A stretch of DNA of 10,607 nucleotides from Pseudomonadota bacterium (GTDB lineage: Bacteria; Pseudomonadota; Gammaproteobacteria; Pseudomonadales; Azotimanducaceae): positions 1 through 10,607 of the forward strand of contig JAQBYL010000113.1 of NCBI GenBank assembly GCA_027622495.1, written 5' to 3'. Below the pieces are notes generated by a model that was given only the letters and a program-made list of their open reading frames with translations, was not told where the DNA came from and did no database searches. Within the stretch, counting starts at the first letter, position 1; each line of letters begins with the position of its first letter. The position numbers were made by a program, and so were the translations under genes. Positions 1 to 6,383 of this stretch are shown here, piece after piece.

Positions 1-152
1 AAAGTGAACAGATCTTTACTGCGCTACGCGCTGGCGGGGTCGATGTCTGGTACGTGTTGGCTCTCGATGAAGGCCATGGCTTTAGCAAGAAGGTCAACAT
101 CGATTTTGATCGGGAAGCGACCTTTGCTTTTCTTCAGCGCTACCTCTTCTAA
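1..152 (+). CDS. S9 (prolyl oligopeptidase-like) hydrolase, C-terminal fragment
   Basis: The 3' end of a gene that begins upstream of the window. The reading frame from position 3 gives about 49 residues before TAA at 150-152. The fragment reads GVDVWYVLALDEGHGF, then a basic turn, and ends in FAFLQRYLF. DEGHGF is the catalytic-histidine motif of alpha/beta-hydrolase-fold S9 peptidases (prolyl oligopeptidase, dipeptidyl peptidase IV, acylaminoacyl peptidase). The aromatic C-terminal helix after it is also typical. The Ser and Asp of the triad would lie upstream and cannot be checked. The family cleaves short peptides or acyl-peptides, but the subfamily cannot be assigned from the tail. The stop codon abuts the GTG of the next gene, so the two are probably co-transcribed and translationally coupled. 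Confidence 0.85.
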   Translation, partial: SEQIFTALRAGGVDVWYVLALDEGHGFSKKVNIDFDREATFAFLQRYLF

Positions 153-1169
153 GTGACTTCTCTTGCTGTCGCCATCTGCGTCAATCCGCAGTCGGGTCGC
201 GACGTCCGGCGCCTGGCTGCACGGGCAACCAACATGACCCACGAAGCCAAGCGCGACCTGGTGGCGCACACCGCTGCCGGTCTCGACGCGGTCGGCGTCA
301 CTGACATCTATGTAGCCAAAGAACCCTTCCGGATTGCCGCTGCGGCACTTGAATACATGGATCTGAAGGCGCGCGTTCACGTGGTGGAATTTCCGTTAAA
401 GCATGCGGCCATCGACACCGAAACCGCGGTCAGGGAGTTCATGCGCGCCGGCTGTCGGACCATGGTTTCGTTCGGCGGGGACGGAACACATCGGGCGATT
501 GTGCGGGCGCTGGGCAGGCGTTGCGTTGAGATGAGCCTGATCCCCTTGTCGACAGGCACCAACAATGTCTTTCCCAGTGTTGCCGAACCGACCATTGCAG
601 GCATGGTCGCGGGGCTCAACGCGGCGGGTCTGCTGGCAGAGAAAAGCCTCAAAAGGCGCTGCAAAGTACTGCATGTCCACTCACCTGCCGGGCCTGATAT
701 CGGCCTGATCGATGCAGTGCTTCTGGAACGGGATCACGTGGGCAATCTGCTGCCGTTCGACGCCGCGCGGATCCGTCAGATATTCTTAAGTCGAGCAGAG
801 CCCGGGTCTATCGGTATGTCGCCAATCGGCGGTCTGTGTGAAGTGGTTGGTGAGCACGAAGACGAAGGTCTGCTGGTGAAGATGGGGCCAGGCAGACGTT
901 TTCAGGCGCCGCTTTCGCCGGGATTGTTCCGCGAGCTTTCAGTCGCCAGCACCACCCGCGTTGGCTTTGCTGTTGCGGTACCGTTTCGTGGTCCCGGGGT
1001 GCTTGCGCTCGACGGCGACCGCGATATCAGATTGCGCGATGGGGAACATGCCACCGTAACCCTGGTTCGCGACGGCCCCTGGGTGATCGATGTTCAGGCC
1101 GCCATGCGCTGGGCGGTGGCGCACGGTATTATGCCGGCTGCAACTCAGCACCCCCCGACAGGACACTAG
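153..1169 (+). CDS. AcoX-like ATP-NAD kinase family protein
   Basis: 338 aa with a GTG start directly after the upstream TAA. This start is needed because the conserved first strand and loop (AICVNPQSGRD, residues 7-17) follow at once; the next Met is residue 28. The diagnostic NAD-kinase/diacylglycerol-kinase-superfamily motifs are FGGDGTHRA (107-115, nucleotide-binding GGDGT) and STGTNNVFP (133-141). A late LALDGDRD segment (284-291) matches the C-terminal all-beta domain. The STGTNNVFP form and the N-terminus resemble AcoX, the NAD-kinase-like protein of acetoin catabolism operons, more than canonical PpnK/NadK. No acetoin dehydrogenase genes (acoABC) are visible here. Cytoplasmic; presumed to phosphorylate NAD(H) or a related molecule, but the substrate is unproven even for AcoX. 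fabV follows after 4 bp, suggesting one transcript. I see no Shine-Dalgarno site, consistent with coupling to the upstream gene. Confidence 0.85.
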   Translation: MTSLAVAICVNPQSGRDVRRLAARATNMTHEAKRDLVAHTAAGLDAVGVTDIYVAKEPFRIAAAALEYMDLKARVHVVEFPLKHAAIDTETAVREFMRAGCRTMVSFGGDGTHRAIVRALGRRCVEMSLIPLSTGTNNVFPSVAEPTIAGMVAGLNAAGLLAEKSLKRRCKVLHVHSPAGPDIGLIDAVLLERDHVGNLLPFDAARIRQIFLSRAEPGSIGMSPIGGLCEVVGEHEDEGLLVKMGPGRRFQAPLSPGLFRELSVASTTRVGFAVAVPFRGPGVLALDGDRDIRLRDGEHATVTLVRDGPWVIDVQAAMRWAVAHGIMPAATQHPPTGH

Positions 1170-1173
1170 CTTC

Positions 1174-2364
1174 ATGATTATTAAACCGCGAATCCGTGGC
1201 ATCATCTGTACCACGGCGCATCCGGCCGGTTGTGCGGCCCATGTCGGGCAACAGATCGATCACGTTAAGAGCGCGGGGCCTATCGACGCAGGCGTTGGCA
1301 ATGCCCTGATCCTCGGTTGTTCAGGCGGCTATGGGCTGGCCAGTCGGATTGTCGCGGCCTACGGTTGTGGCGCGAAGACGCTGGGGGTTTCCTTTGAACG
1401 CCCCCCTGCAGACAAGCGAACCGCCACCGCCGGCTGGTACAACAACATCGCGTTCGAAGAAGCCTCAAATACCGCCGGTCTCACCGCTCAAACCCTGGAT
1501 GGAGACGCGTTTTCTGACCAGATGAAAGCCGATGTCATCCGCACCCTGAAAGCAGACACTGGCAAGATTGATCTGCTGGTCTACAGCCTGGCTTCACCCG
1601 TGCGGGCTGATCCAAAAACCGGGGTGGTGCATCGGTCGGCGATCAAACCGCTCAAACCACTTTCCATCAAGACCATCAATGTGGATCGGGGTGAGGTGTC
1701 ACAGGTGGATCTGGAGCCGGCCAGTGCAGAAGAAGTGGCCGCCACCGTCGCGGTGATGGGCGGGGAAGACTGGCAAATGTGGATCGACGAATTGAAAAAG
1801 GCTGATCTGCTGGCACCGGGGTTTCGCACCATCGCCTATACCTACCTCGGCAGTGAACTGACCTGGCCCATCTACTGGGGCGGTACCCTGGGGAAAGCCA
1901 AGGAGGATCTGGACCGGGCCGCCAGGGAGATTGGTGATCAGTTGAGCGATCTTGCCGGTTCCGCGCGGGTGGTCTCGTTAAAAGCGGTGGTCTCGCAGGC
2001 GAGTTCCGCGATCCCGGTGGTGCCGTTGTACATCTCGCTGCTGTTCAGCGTCATGAAAAAAGCCGGTCTGCATGAAGACATCATCAGTCACATCTATCGG
2101 CTGTTTGCCACCCAGCTTGCGCAGGGCGCGCAACTGCGGCTCGACGATGCAGATCGGATCCGCATGGATGATGTGGAACTCTCCGACGCGATTCAAAGTG
2201 AAGTGAAACGGCGCTGGCCGCTGGTGAACACCGAAAATATTGCCGAGCTCGGTGATCTGGCCGGATACCACGAGGACTTTCTGAAGATCTTTGGCTTCGG
2301 TCTGAAAGGCGTGGACTATGAAGCGGAACAGGATCCGACGCTGGGCCGGGCAATCGCCGACTGA
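1174..2364 (+). CDS. fabV: FabV enoyl-[ACP] reductase (NADH)
   Basis: 396 aa, the usual FabV length. It reduces trans-2-enoyl-ACP (or enoyl-CoA) in the last step of the fatty-acid elongation cycle, in the cytoplasm. The start at ATG 1174 (MIIKPRIRGII) is the family's typical N-terminus; the frame stays open to 1090, but that part lies inside the upstream gene. Visible features are the Rossmann dinucleotide loop LGCSGGYGLASRI (48-59 region), FERP (74-77) with the acidic residue linked to NADH preference in characterised FabVs, the catalytic Tyr234-x8-Lys243 in IYWGGTLGKAK, and the substrate-binding segment SQASSAIPVVPLY. FabV is the triclosan-insensitive reductase isozyme, longer than FabI, which has Tyr-x6-Lys. 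It starts 4 bp after the AcoX-like gene without a clear Shine-Dalgarno site, so coupling is likely. A strong hairpin follows the stop. Confidence 0.97.
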   Translation: MIIKPRIRGIICTTAHPAGCAAHVGQQIDHVKSAGPIDAGVGNALILGCSGGYGLASRIVAAYGCGAKTLGVSFERPPADKRTATAGWYNNIAFEEASNTAGLTAQTLDGDAFSDQMKADVIRTLKADTGKIDLLVYSLASPVRADPKTGVVHRSAIKPLKPLSIKTINVDRGEVSQVDLEPASAEEVAATVAVMGGEDWQMWIDELKKADLLAPGFRTIAYTYLGSELTWPIYWGGTLGKAKEDLDRAAREIGDQLSDLAGSARVVSLKAVVSQASSAIPVVPLYISLLFSVMKKAGLHEDIISHIYRLFATQLAQGAQLRLDDADRIRMDDVELSDAIQSEVKRRWPLVNTENIAELGDLAGYHEDFLKIFGFGLKGVDYEAEQDPTLGRAIAD

Positions 2365-2385
2365 TGCTGGTTGCTTAATGGCACA

Positions 2386-2407
2386 GCCAGCCGGGTAGCC
2401 GGCTGGC
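2386..2407 (+). terminator. GC-rich hairpin after fabV, possible terminator
   Basis: Perfect 9-bp inverted repeat GCCAGCCGG / CCGGCTGGC around a GTAG loop, starting 22 bp after the fabV stop and ending 36 bp before the cyclase start. The stem is strong, but it is followed by AGTAAAAGC with no T-run on either strand. It is therefore not a canonical intrinsic terminator. It could still block 3' exonuclease, pause polymerase or assist Rho-dependent termination of the S9/AcoX-like/fabV transcript. Confidence 0.45.
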
Positions 2408-2430
2408 AGTAAAAGCACGAACTTCGCGGC

Positions 2431-2436
2431 GATAAT
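2431..2436 (+). promoter_or_regulatory. Possible -10 element of the cyclase gene
   Basis: GATAAT, a 5/6 match to the sigma-70 -10 consensus, ends 7 nt before the A of the cyclase ATG. A start site at the normal distance would fall on or next to the start codon, giving a leaderless or nearly leaderless mRNA. This would fit the absence of a Shine-Dalgarno site. No convincing -35 box lies 16-18 bp upstream (AGTAAA there), so the call is weak. Confidence 0.25.
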
Positions 2437-2443
2437 CTGCGCC

Positions 2444-3661
2444 ATGCCGCAAGCTGACAGTGTTGCCCGCTTTGTTCCCTATCGTGCCAGCGCCTATCTG
2501 TGCATGGCCGTCATCATCGCACTGTCGCCCGCAATACACGGGGTGGCCAAACTGCTGATGGCGCTGTTCTGTTGTGCCTGGCCTTTGTGGGTGGTGTGGC
2601 GAGGGGGTGCATCGGTTCTGCGTCTGCAGTTGTTTGAAGCGGTGCTCACCGGTGGTCTTTTCCTGCTCTTTGCCACGCCTTTATTTCCGACCCTCGCCAT
2701 GATTGCGCTGATCCTGATCAGCAACGCAGCGCTCGGTGGCCCTCAACTTGCAGCCTATGCGGGTCTTGCCTTGAGTCTGGGGGGAGGTTTTGGCGCGGGC
2801 ATTGCGTGGCTGTCTGGCCTGCCGGCGGATCTGCCTTCCGGCTACCTGCCGGTAGCCGTCCCCCCGACATTCAGTGATGCGTTGAGCGGTCTGCTGGTGA
2901 TTGCCTATGCCCTGGTGATTGCCTGTGTCGCCCAGACCCGGGTGGTCCGGGTCAGTGGTCTGCGGCGCGACATCACCGCCATGAACGAACGGTACCAGCG
3001 CTATCTTCCACAGGGCCTGATCGAGCGGGTAACCACCAACCCCGCCGCGCGCTGCCAGCTTGAGCGGCGCTGGCTGAGTATTGCCTTCATTGATCTGGTT
3101 GCGTTCAGTCAGATGCTTGAAAGCCTGTCCGCAGAGGAAAGCGTTGTGGTGCTCAACGATACCATCACCGCGTTCAGTAACGCCGCCGTCGCACAGCAAG
3201 CCCAGGTGGTCAAATTGCTCGGCGATGGTGTGCTGCTGGGTTTTGATGGGTCCGAAGATCGCCACGATGCATTGGCGCGGGCGATCATCAGTTGCACGAT
3301 GGTCAGAAGCGATGTGCAGACCAGTGCACAGCACTGGCAGCAGACGGGTCTGCCGGTCACAGTCGAACTGCGTGCCGGCATCGCCAGTGGCTACTGCTCA
3401 ATAGGAGACTGGGGCGGGGCAGACAAACTCGACTTCAATGTGATCGGCGTGGCAGTCAATCGGGCCAGTCGCCTAAAAGAGGCAGCGAGCCCGGGGGCTA
3501 CGCTCATCTGTCGAAGAAGTATCGGGCTGGCAGAGGTTGCCTTTGAAGTCGAGCCCCTCGGTGAGCTTCACCTGAAAGGTCTGGGGTTGGAACCGGTCTG
3601 GCGTGTAGTTGACCGCGATCGCGCGTCTGGTAAGGTGCCCGCCGCGTCCGCGAGAAAATAG
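2444..3661 (+). CDS. Membrane-bound class III adenylate cyclase
   Basis: 405 aa, predicted to make cAMP from ATP at the inner membrane. The N-terminal half has about six hydrophobic segments (roughly 15-30, 35-52, 63-80, 82-96, 99-123, 145-164), with no HAMP, PAS or CHASE domain that I recognise. A short basic linker (RYQRYLPQGLIERV, 184-196) leads to the catalytic domain at about 205-390. The catalytic residues are complete: metal-binding Asp217 (FIDLVAFS) and Asp261 (KLLGDG), adenine-selecting Lys257 and Asp330 (KLDFNVIG), and the transition-state pair Asn339/Arg343 (VNRASRL). The Lys/Asp pair argues for adenylate rather than guanylate cyclase. The GELHLKGL stretch near the C-terminus is typical of CyaA-type bacterial cyclases. 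The six-TM part may sense a membrane or envelope signal, but this is inference. No good Shine-Dalgarno site precedes ATG 2444; the next in-frame ATG (2504) would cut into the first TM segment. The long frame open on the opposite strand at 2681-3334 is antisense to this gene. Confidence 0.93.
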   Translation: MPQADSVARFVPYRASAYLCMAVIIALSPAIHGVAKLLMALFCCAWPLWVVWRGGASVLRLQLFEAVLTGGLFLLFATPLFPTLAMIALILISNAALGGPQLAAYAGLALSLGGGFGAGIAWLSGLPADLPSGYLPVAVPPTFSDALSGLLVIAYALVIACVAQTRVVRVSGLRRDITAMNERYQRYLPQGLIERVTTNPAARCQLERRWLSIAFIDLVAFSQMLESLSAEESVVVLNDTITAFSNAAVAQQAQVVKLLGDGVLLGFDGSEDRHDALARAIISCTMVRSDVQTSAQHWQQTGLPVTVELRAGIASGYCSIGDWGGADKLDFNVIGVAVNRASRLKEAASPGATLICRRSIGLAEVAFEVEPLGELHLKGLGLEPVWRVVDRDRASGKVPAASARK

Positions 3662-3664
3662 ACC

Positions 3665-3679
3665 AGGGAGCAGCTCCCT
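3665..3679 (+). other. Short inverted repeat between cyclase and hemE
   Basis: AGGGAG / CTCCCT around CAG, followed by only TTTAAGG. It sits in the 27-bp gap between the cyclase stop and the hemE start, immediately upstream of the hemE ribosome-binding region. As a hairpin it could weakly attenuate transcription or modulate access to hemE. The stem is only 6 bp and the T-run is short, so a working terminator is doubtful. Confidence 0.3.
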
Positions 3680-3688
3680 TTAAGGCGG

Positions 3689-4729
3689 ATGACAGGGGAG
3701 TGGATGGACAAGATATTCTTAAAGGCCTGTCGCGGTGAGGCCACTGACTACACACCAATCTGGCTGAACCGCCAGGCTGGCCGCTATATGCCGGAGTATC
3801 ACCGGGTGAAAGGTGATCTGCCTAGCCTCGAGTTTTTCAAGAACCCCGACAAAGCTGCACAGGCAACCCTGGATGCCCAGGCGATTCTTGGTGTGGATGC
3901 AGCCATCATGTTTGCTGACTTGTTACCGATCATGGAACCTATGGGGTTGAAGCTCGACTATCTTCCGGGCATCGGACCGGTGTTCGACAATCCTGTGCGC
4001 ACCCACAAAGATGTAATGGCGTTACGCTATCAATCGGCGGAACAGGCGACCCCCTACATCGCTCACACGGTAAAAAACATTCTCTCCGGTCTGCCTAAAC
4101 AGATCGCGTTGATCGGTTTTGCCGGTGCGCCGTTCACCCTTGCGTCCTATGCCATCGAAGGCAAGGGTTCGCGGAATTATGTGCACGTTAAAAAAATGAT
4201 GTACGAAGCGCCTGAGCTGTTCCATTCGCTCATGGCAAAGCTGACCGATCAGCTCGGCAGCTATCTGGATCTGCAGATCGATGCCGGTGTGGACGCGGTG
4301 CAACTGTTCGACAGCTGGGTCGGCGCATTGAGTGTGAACGACTTTTCCACCTACGTGTATGAGCACACCCGCCGGTTGATCGACCATTTACGCGGTCGCG
4401 TGCCGGTGATCTATTTCGGGACCGGAAACCATCACCTGCTGAGCGAGACTGCGCGTCTTGAGGCGGATGTGGTCGCGCTCGACTGGCGCTCACCGCTGGC
4501 TCAGAGCTGGGAGGCGCTTGGCTGCACGGCGATCCAGGGGAACCTCGACCCGATCGTGCTGTGCGCCGATCAGGCTGCCATTGCGCAGCAGGCAGACCAT
4601 GTTCTCAAACAAGCGGCTGGACGGCCCGGACACATCTTCAATCTGGGCCATGGCATTATTCCTGAAACCCCAGTCGACAACGTCAAATATCTCGTCGACT
4701 TCGTACATCAGCAACCGCACGATGGCTGA
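3689..4729 (+). CDS. hemE: Uroporphyrinogen decarboxylase
   Basis: 346 aa, near the usual bacterial HemE length. The cytoplasmic enzyme removes the four acetate carboxyl groups of uroporphyrinogen III to give coproporphyrinogen III in haem synthesis. The signature NRQAGRYMPEYH (28-38 region) carries the substrate-binding Arg residues. Asp77 in IMFADLLP matches the essential Asp that coordinates the pyrrole NH groups. Also present are IGFAGAPFTLASYAIEG (142-158, second signature, with the conserved Tyr154), QLFDSWVG, YFGTGNHHLL, and the C-terminal FNLGHGIIPETPVDNV with the conserved His321. ATG 3689, preceded by TAAGGCGG, aligns with the usual HemE N-terminus. ATG 3704, preceded by AGGGGAG at 3-nt spacing, is an alternative that removes five residues. 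The VanZ-like gene overlaps the stop. Confidence 0.97.
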   Translation: MTGEWMDKIFLKACRGEATDYTPIWLNRQAGRYMPEYHRVKGDLPSLEFFKNPDKAAQATLDAQAILGVDAAIMFADLLPIMEPMGLKLDYLPGIGPVFDNPVRTHKDVMALRYQSAEQATPYIAHTVKNILSGLPKQIALIGFAGAPFTLASYAIEGKGSRNYVHVKKMMYEAPELFHSLMAKLTDQLGSYLDLQIDAGVDAVQLFDSWVGALSVNDFSTYVYEHTRRLIDHLRGRVPVIYFGTGNHHLLSETARLEADVVALDWRSPLAQSWEALGCTAIQGNLDPIVLCADQAAIAQQADHVLKQAAGRPGHIFNLGHGIIPETPVDNVKYLVDFVHQQPHDG

Positions 4730-5102
4730 ACGTTCGCTACAGGCGGGCTTCTGGTTAGCGCTGGTTTTCTGCACCTACATGGCGTTGGCACCAAATCCCC
4801 CTGACGCAGGTTTTGAGGTAAGCGACGTGGTGTTGCACGGGTTGGCTTTCAGCACCCTGACCTTTACCCTGTCGATCAGTCACTATCGATGCAGGTACCT
4901 TGTGCCTGCACTGTGGATGCTGGGCTATGGTGTGGTGATCGAGGTGGCACAGAGTCAGATCCCCGAACGCAGCGCAGAATTCAAAGATCTGCTGGTTGAT
5001 GTGGCCGGGATCCTCGCCGGCATGGCTGCCGTGCGGTTAGTGGGTCCGTGGGCAGTCAGCGCCTGCCAGCGTCTGGTTGGATCGCGAACACAGGTCAGGT
5101 GA
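4722..5102 (+). CDS. VanZ-like family membrane protein
   Basis: 126 aa small integral membrane protein with about four hydrophobic segments (8-24, 37-53, 59-75, 90-110). The VanZ-like signature is present: YGVVIEVAQSQIPERSAEFKD (69-89), with Glu74, Gln77, Pro81 and Arg83 followed by Asp89/Asp93 before the last TM segment, plus an earlier LHGLAF. VanZ itself contributes to teicoplanin resistance in enterococci. The many proteobacterial relatives have no firm function, and nothing here suggests a glycopeptide-resistance operon. ATG 4722 overlaps the last 8 nt of hemE, so translation is probably coupled. The 3' end overlaps the convergent NTF2-like gene by 8 bp (5095-5102). Confidence 0.85.
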   Translation: MAERSLQAGFWLALVFCTYMALAPNPPDAGFEVSDVVLHGLAFSTLTFTLSISHYRCRYLVPALWMLGYGVVIEVAQSQIPERSAEFKDLLVDVAGILAGMAAVRLVGPWAVSACQRLVGSRTQVR

Positions 5103-5469
5103 TGGTCCTGGTGGACAGAACCGTCTGATAGCGCCAGATCGCCTGCGGTGTTTCGTTTACCCAGTAAACTTCCAGACCCGATTCGACATAGCGACTGCCT
5201 TCCATGGTGTAGTCGACTTCAAAACGCAAGTGGACGGCGGTGACACTCCCAATGAGGTAACTGTTGCAGCTCTTCGTGTAAAAACCGTGTAACTCGGTCA
5301 TCTGCGCAAAGTCGTAATAGGTGGCGACGATCCCCGCTCGACCCTGAATCGGATCGCCCGCATCCGGTGGCAGAAGTAACGCATCGGGGTGGTAAAAGTC
5401 GCTGAGATTCTCCAGCTGACCTTCAGACCAGGTTCGATTGAGATCTGTGATCAATTGCTCGGGGGTCAT
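5095..5469 (-). CDS. NTF2-like / SnoaL-like (DUF4440-type) protein
   Basis: 124 aa, the size of a single-domain NTF2-fold protein. The N-terminal helical part (MTPEQLITDLNRTWSEGQ) leads into FYHPDALLLPPDAGDPIQGR, the usual SnoaL/DUF4440 stretch in which a buried pocket is lined by Tyr/His/Asp. It ends in alternating strands (HLRFEVDYTMEG, ESGLEVYWVNE, IWRYQTVLS). Members range from ketosteroid-isomerase-like enzymes to non-catalytic ligand binders, so no substrate can be given. ATG 5469 is preferred over the in-frame TTG at 5472. Neither has a good Shine-Dalgarno site. A 59-bp gap separates it from the upstream GNAT gene, so it may be the last gene of that run or have its own promoter. It ends convergently inside the VanZ-like gene. 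Confidence 0.75.
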   Translation of the reverse strand: MTPEQLITDLNRTWSEGQLENLSDFYHPDALLLPPDAGDPIQGRAGIVATYYDFAQMTELHGFYTKSCNSYLIGSVTAVHLRFEVDYTMEGSRYVESGLEVYWVNETPQAIWRYQTVLSTRTIT

Positions 5470-5528
5470 CAATGCGATCTACTTTTTAAATTGCACACAG
5501 GCTACCAAGTGAGAAAGACCAGCGCGAG

Positions 5529-5990
5529 CTAGAAGAATTTGATATAGCGATGCAACTCACCGTGGTAGCCGTTCCCGTCGTACAGACGTCGTGCCCGGGT
5601 GTTGCGCGCAAAAACATGCAGCGTCAGGCTTTGCGCGCCGCGCTTTTGTGCGGCTTTTTCAGCGTTTTCAAGCAGTCGTTTACCGACACCATGGCCTTCG
5701 ACACGCTCATCGATGGCGATGGCTTCGAGGTGTGCACTGGGTTCGTGACTTAAAAGCTCGGGCCGCATGGAGACCAGGGTCAAGCCGACGACGTGAGTGT
5801 CAACACAGGCGACGTGCACCACACACTGGTCAGCCTGACCGTCCGCCCAGCGCCGCAGAAGCAGTTCATCGTGTATCCACAGATGTTCCGGGTTCCGCTC
5901 CGGCGGCACATCAAAGTCCGCGAGCCGCGGCAACAGACGAACCATGGCTTCGAGATCCTCCGCAGTGGCTTTCCTCAGGGTGATGTCCAT
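5529..5990 (-). CDS. GNAT family N-acetyltransferase
   Basis: 153 aa cytoplasmic GNAT-fold protein, predicted to transfer an acetyl group from acetyl-CoA to an amine. The N-terminus DITLRKATAEDLEAMVRLL is typical of the family (strand 1, helix 1). Motif A is at about 88-107: LEAIAIDERVEGHGVGKRLL, with Arg96-x-x-Gly-x-Gly forming the pyrophosphate-binding loop. Motif B follows as HVFARNTRARRLYDGNGY (125-142), including the Asn and the Tyr often used as general acid. The substrate (small molecule or protein) is unknown. ATG 5990 lies 3 nt after the ACT-domain gene stop, so the two are almost certainly co-transcribed and coupled. Confidence 0.9.
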   Translation of the reverse strand: MDITLRKATAEDLEAMVRLLPRLADFDVPPERNPEHLWIHDELLLRRWADGQADQCVVHVACVDTHVVGLTLVSMRPELLSHEPSAHLEAIAIDERVEGHGVGKRLLENAEKAAQKRGAQSLTLHVFARNTRARRLYDGNGYHGELHRYIKFF

Positions 5991-5993
5991 CAG

Positions 5994-6383
5994 CTATCGT
6001 GCGTTCAGAATCTCGAGAGTCTGGGCATAATTTTCCTCGCGTACAAACAGGTAGTCCGTATCAAAGGAGGAGACGACGAAGACCGATATGGCGTGGCTTG
6101 CCAGGGTGGCTGTGAGATCCCGCAGAACCCCGACCAGGGAGAAGTCCAGTTGACCGGTCACCCGAACGCAGCGATAGGGTGCTTCGGTTGCCTGGGCATC
6201 GATCTCAAAGTCGACGCCACACAGGACGCTCGTTTCGTTTTGTGAATGCAGCACGCTGTACAGCGGTTGCGAAAAGAGTGCCTGCGGCAGGCAGGCTTCT
6301 GCTGCCAGACGATGGATGGCAAATTCTCCTGGCACTGCCTCGACCTCAACCTCAACCTCGATCCGGATCTGGATGTCAGGCAC
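5994..6383 (-). CDS. ACT (CASTOR-like) domain protein
   Basis: 129 aa. The C-terminal two-thirds matches the small bacterial ACT/CASTOR-type proteins: YSVLHSQNETSVLC (42-55), then VTGQLDFSLVGVLRDLTATL (75-94), ISVFVVSSFDTDYLFV (99-114) and a closing helix. ACT domains usually bind amino acids and act as sensors or regulatory modules. No catalytic domain is attached, so a regulatory or ligand-binding role is inferred. The N-terminus is odd: IRIEVEVEVEVE-type alternation (about 6-16) encoded by a hexanucleotide repeat, predicting an extended acidic beta strand. The start is GTG 6383, directly after the TGA of the GFA gene (6384-6386), with no clear Shine-Dalgarno site, implying coupled re-initiation. 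The stop lies 3 nt before the GNAT start. Confidence 0.8.
   Translation of the reverse strand: MPDIQIRIEVEVEVEAVPGEFAIHRLAAEACLPQALFSQPLYSVLHSQNETSVLCGVDFEIDAQATEAPYRCVRVTGQLDFSLVGVLRDLTATLASHAISVFVVSSFDTDYLFVREENYAQTLEILNAR
6338..6373 (-). repeat. Hexanucleotide repeat in the 5' end of the ACT gene
   Basis: Read on the + strand: four CCTC(G/A)A units (6338-6361), then two diverged units, TCCGGA and TCTGGA. In the coding frame this gives alternating Glu-Val/Ile residues near the protein N-terminus. A 6-bp unit expands or contracts without a frameshift, so length variation would change only the number of Val-Glu pairs. Confidence 0.7.

Noticed and set aside
1978..2445. 155-codon open frame on the - strand opposite fabV
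   Set aside because: Antisense to the conserved C-terminal half of FabV and without any domain signature.
2839..2858. Hairpin CGGCTACC-TGCC-GGTAGCCG
   Set aside because: It lies in the coding sequence between the last two TM segments of the cyclase; GC-rich coding DNA often produces such repeats, and no second copy is seen.
2681..3334. 217-codon open frame on the - strand inside the cyclase gene
   Set aside because: Antisense to the catalytic and TM regions of the cyclase; low-complexity composition and no ribosome-binding site.
4722..5102. Glycopeptide resistance determinant
   Set aside because: Only VanZ-like family membership is supported; vanA/H/X/R/S partners are absent and the context is haem synthesis.
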